Below are positions 63,875 through 64,000 of a DNA stretch of 64,000 nt, one piece after another. Source of the stretch: Sphingopyxis microcysteis. Its GTDB lineage: Bacteria > Pseudomonadota > Alphaproteobacteria > Sphingomonadales > Sphingomonadaceae. Position 1 is the first letter of the stretch. Every line of letters starts with the position of its first letter. The stretch spans positions 1,054,001 through 1,118,000 of the forward strand of contig NZ_JAANYY010000002.1 in NCBI RefSeq assembly GCF_012274265.1. Reading direction: 5' to 3'. Under the pieces are notes generated by a model, which worked only from the letters and a program-made list of their open reading frames with translations, was not told where the DNA came from and searched no databases. The translations under genes were made by a program, and so were the position numbers.

Positions 63875-64000
63875 ATGGGCTACACCGAAGACATGGCGCA
63901 GGCAGGCCGCCTCATCCGCGATTATGACGGCACCTGGGACGGCATCAGCGGCGAAAGCGTTGCCCGCATGCGCGCGCAGAACAAGTTCCGCACCGGCCTC
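63875..64000 (+). CDS. aceA: Isocitrate lyase, N-terminal part (3' end outside window)
   Basis: First 42 residues of isocitrate lyase, the entry enzyme of the glyoxylate shunt. The stretch (MGYTEDMAQAGRLIRDYD, then GTWDGISGESVARMRAQNKF) matches the family's N-terminal helix and the conserved GTWDxIxxESVARMRxQNxF. AAGGA lies at the proper distance before ATG 63875. Active-site motifs are beyond the window. Divergent from an ScfR/RamB-like regulator. Confidence 0.88.
   Translation, partial: MGYTEDMAQAGRLIRDYDGTWDGISGESVARMRAQNKFRTGL

Overview
The window is high-GC, gene-dense bacterial chromosome. Gene content and order (argD-argF-hslO, split pntA1/pntA2/pntB, a CcrM-type GANTC methyltransferase, isocitrate lyase beside an ScfR/RamB-like regulator, a PrsK/PrsR exopolysaccharide module, a 39-residue aa3-oxidase subunit IV) point to an alphaproteobacterium of the Sphingomonadales, most likely Sphingopyxis or a close relative. 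This placement is inferred from gene families, not from a marker gene. I see no rRNA, tRNA, CRISPR array, prophage or transposase.

Layout. 1-5.9 kb: end of lipB, a small lipoprotein, queC-queE (7-deazaguanine synthesis), a secreted DUF3617-like protein, and an argD-argF-hslO operon behind a promoter and a terminator-like leader hairpin. 6-13 kb: mostly single enzymes (LLM flavin oxidoreductase, Lrp regulator with a divergent LysE exporter, aldo/keto reductase, DUF411 protein, Tat-exported dienelactone hydrolase, HAD phosphatase, GFA protein) and a low-GC DUF4238 gene that looks acquired. 13-19 kb: glmS and glmU separated by a VapBC-like toxin-antitoxin pair and two small genes, then gph. glmM lies at 41-42 kb, so all three dedicated UDP-GlcNAc genes are present.

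19-28 kb: an overlapping operon MarR / PqqD-like / HprK-related kinase / nucleotidyltransferase, matching the little-studied 'HPr-rel-A' gene set; maiA coupled to a TonB-dependent receptor; a diheme cytochrome coupled to a parallel beta-helix protein; DUF2147; an Asp/Glu racemase-family protein. 28-34.7 kb: transhydrogenase genes with two fasciclin-domain genes between pntA1 and pntA2, a tiny cytochrome oxidase subunit gene at the head, and a divergent degenerate NtrC-type regulator. 34.7-46 kb: SDR, folP, ccrM (upstream region holds nine GANTC sites in about 150 bp), SDR, rnhB, a thiD-VOC fusion, DUF1272, glmM, a dicarboxylate symporter with an aldo/keto reductase, DUF1003 and NnrU proteins.

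46-64 kb: a POT peptide transporter coupled to two amidohydrolase-family genes, one apparently a metal-less pseudoenzyme carrying a palindromic repeat in its coding sequence; nitroreductase and GntR regulator; a sugar transferase-PrsK-PrsR-TPR operon of exosortase-associated type; a mannose-1-phosphate guanylyltransferase; a CPBP protease; an HD-GYP protein; the ScfR/RamB-like regulator and the 5' end of aceA.

At least fourteen intergenic palindromic repeats of about 70-180 bp, in five sequence families, lie almost always within a few bases of a stop codon. Two of them reach into reading frames (gph C-terminus, amidohydrolase N-terminus).
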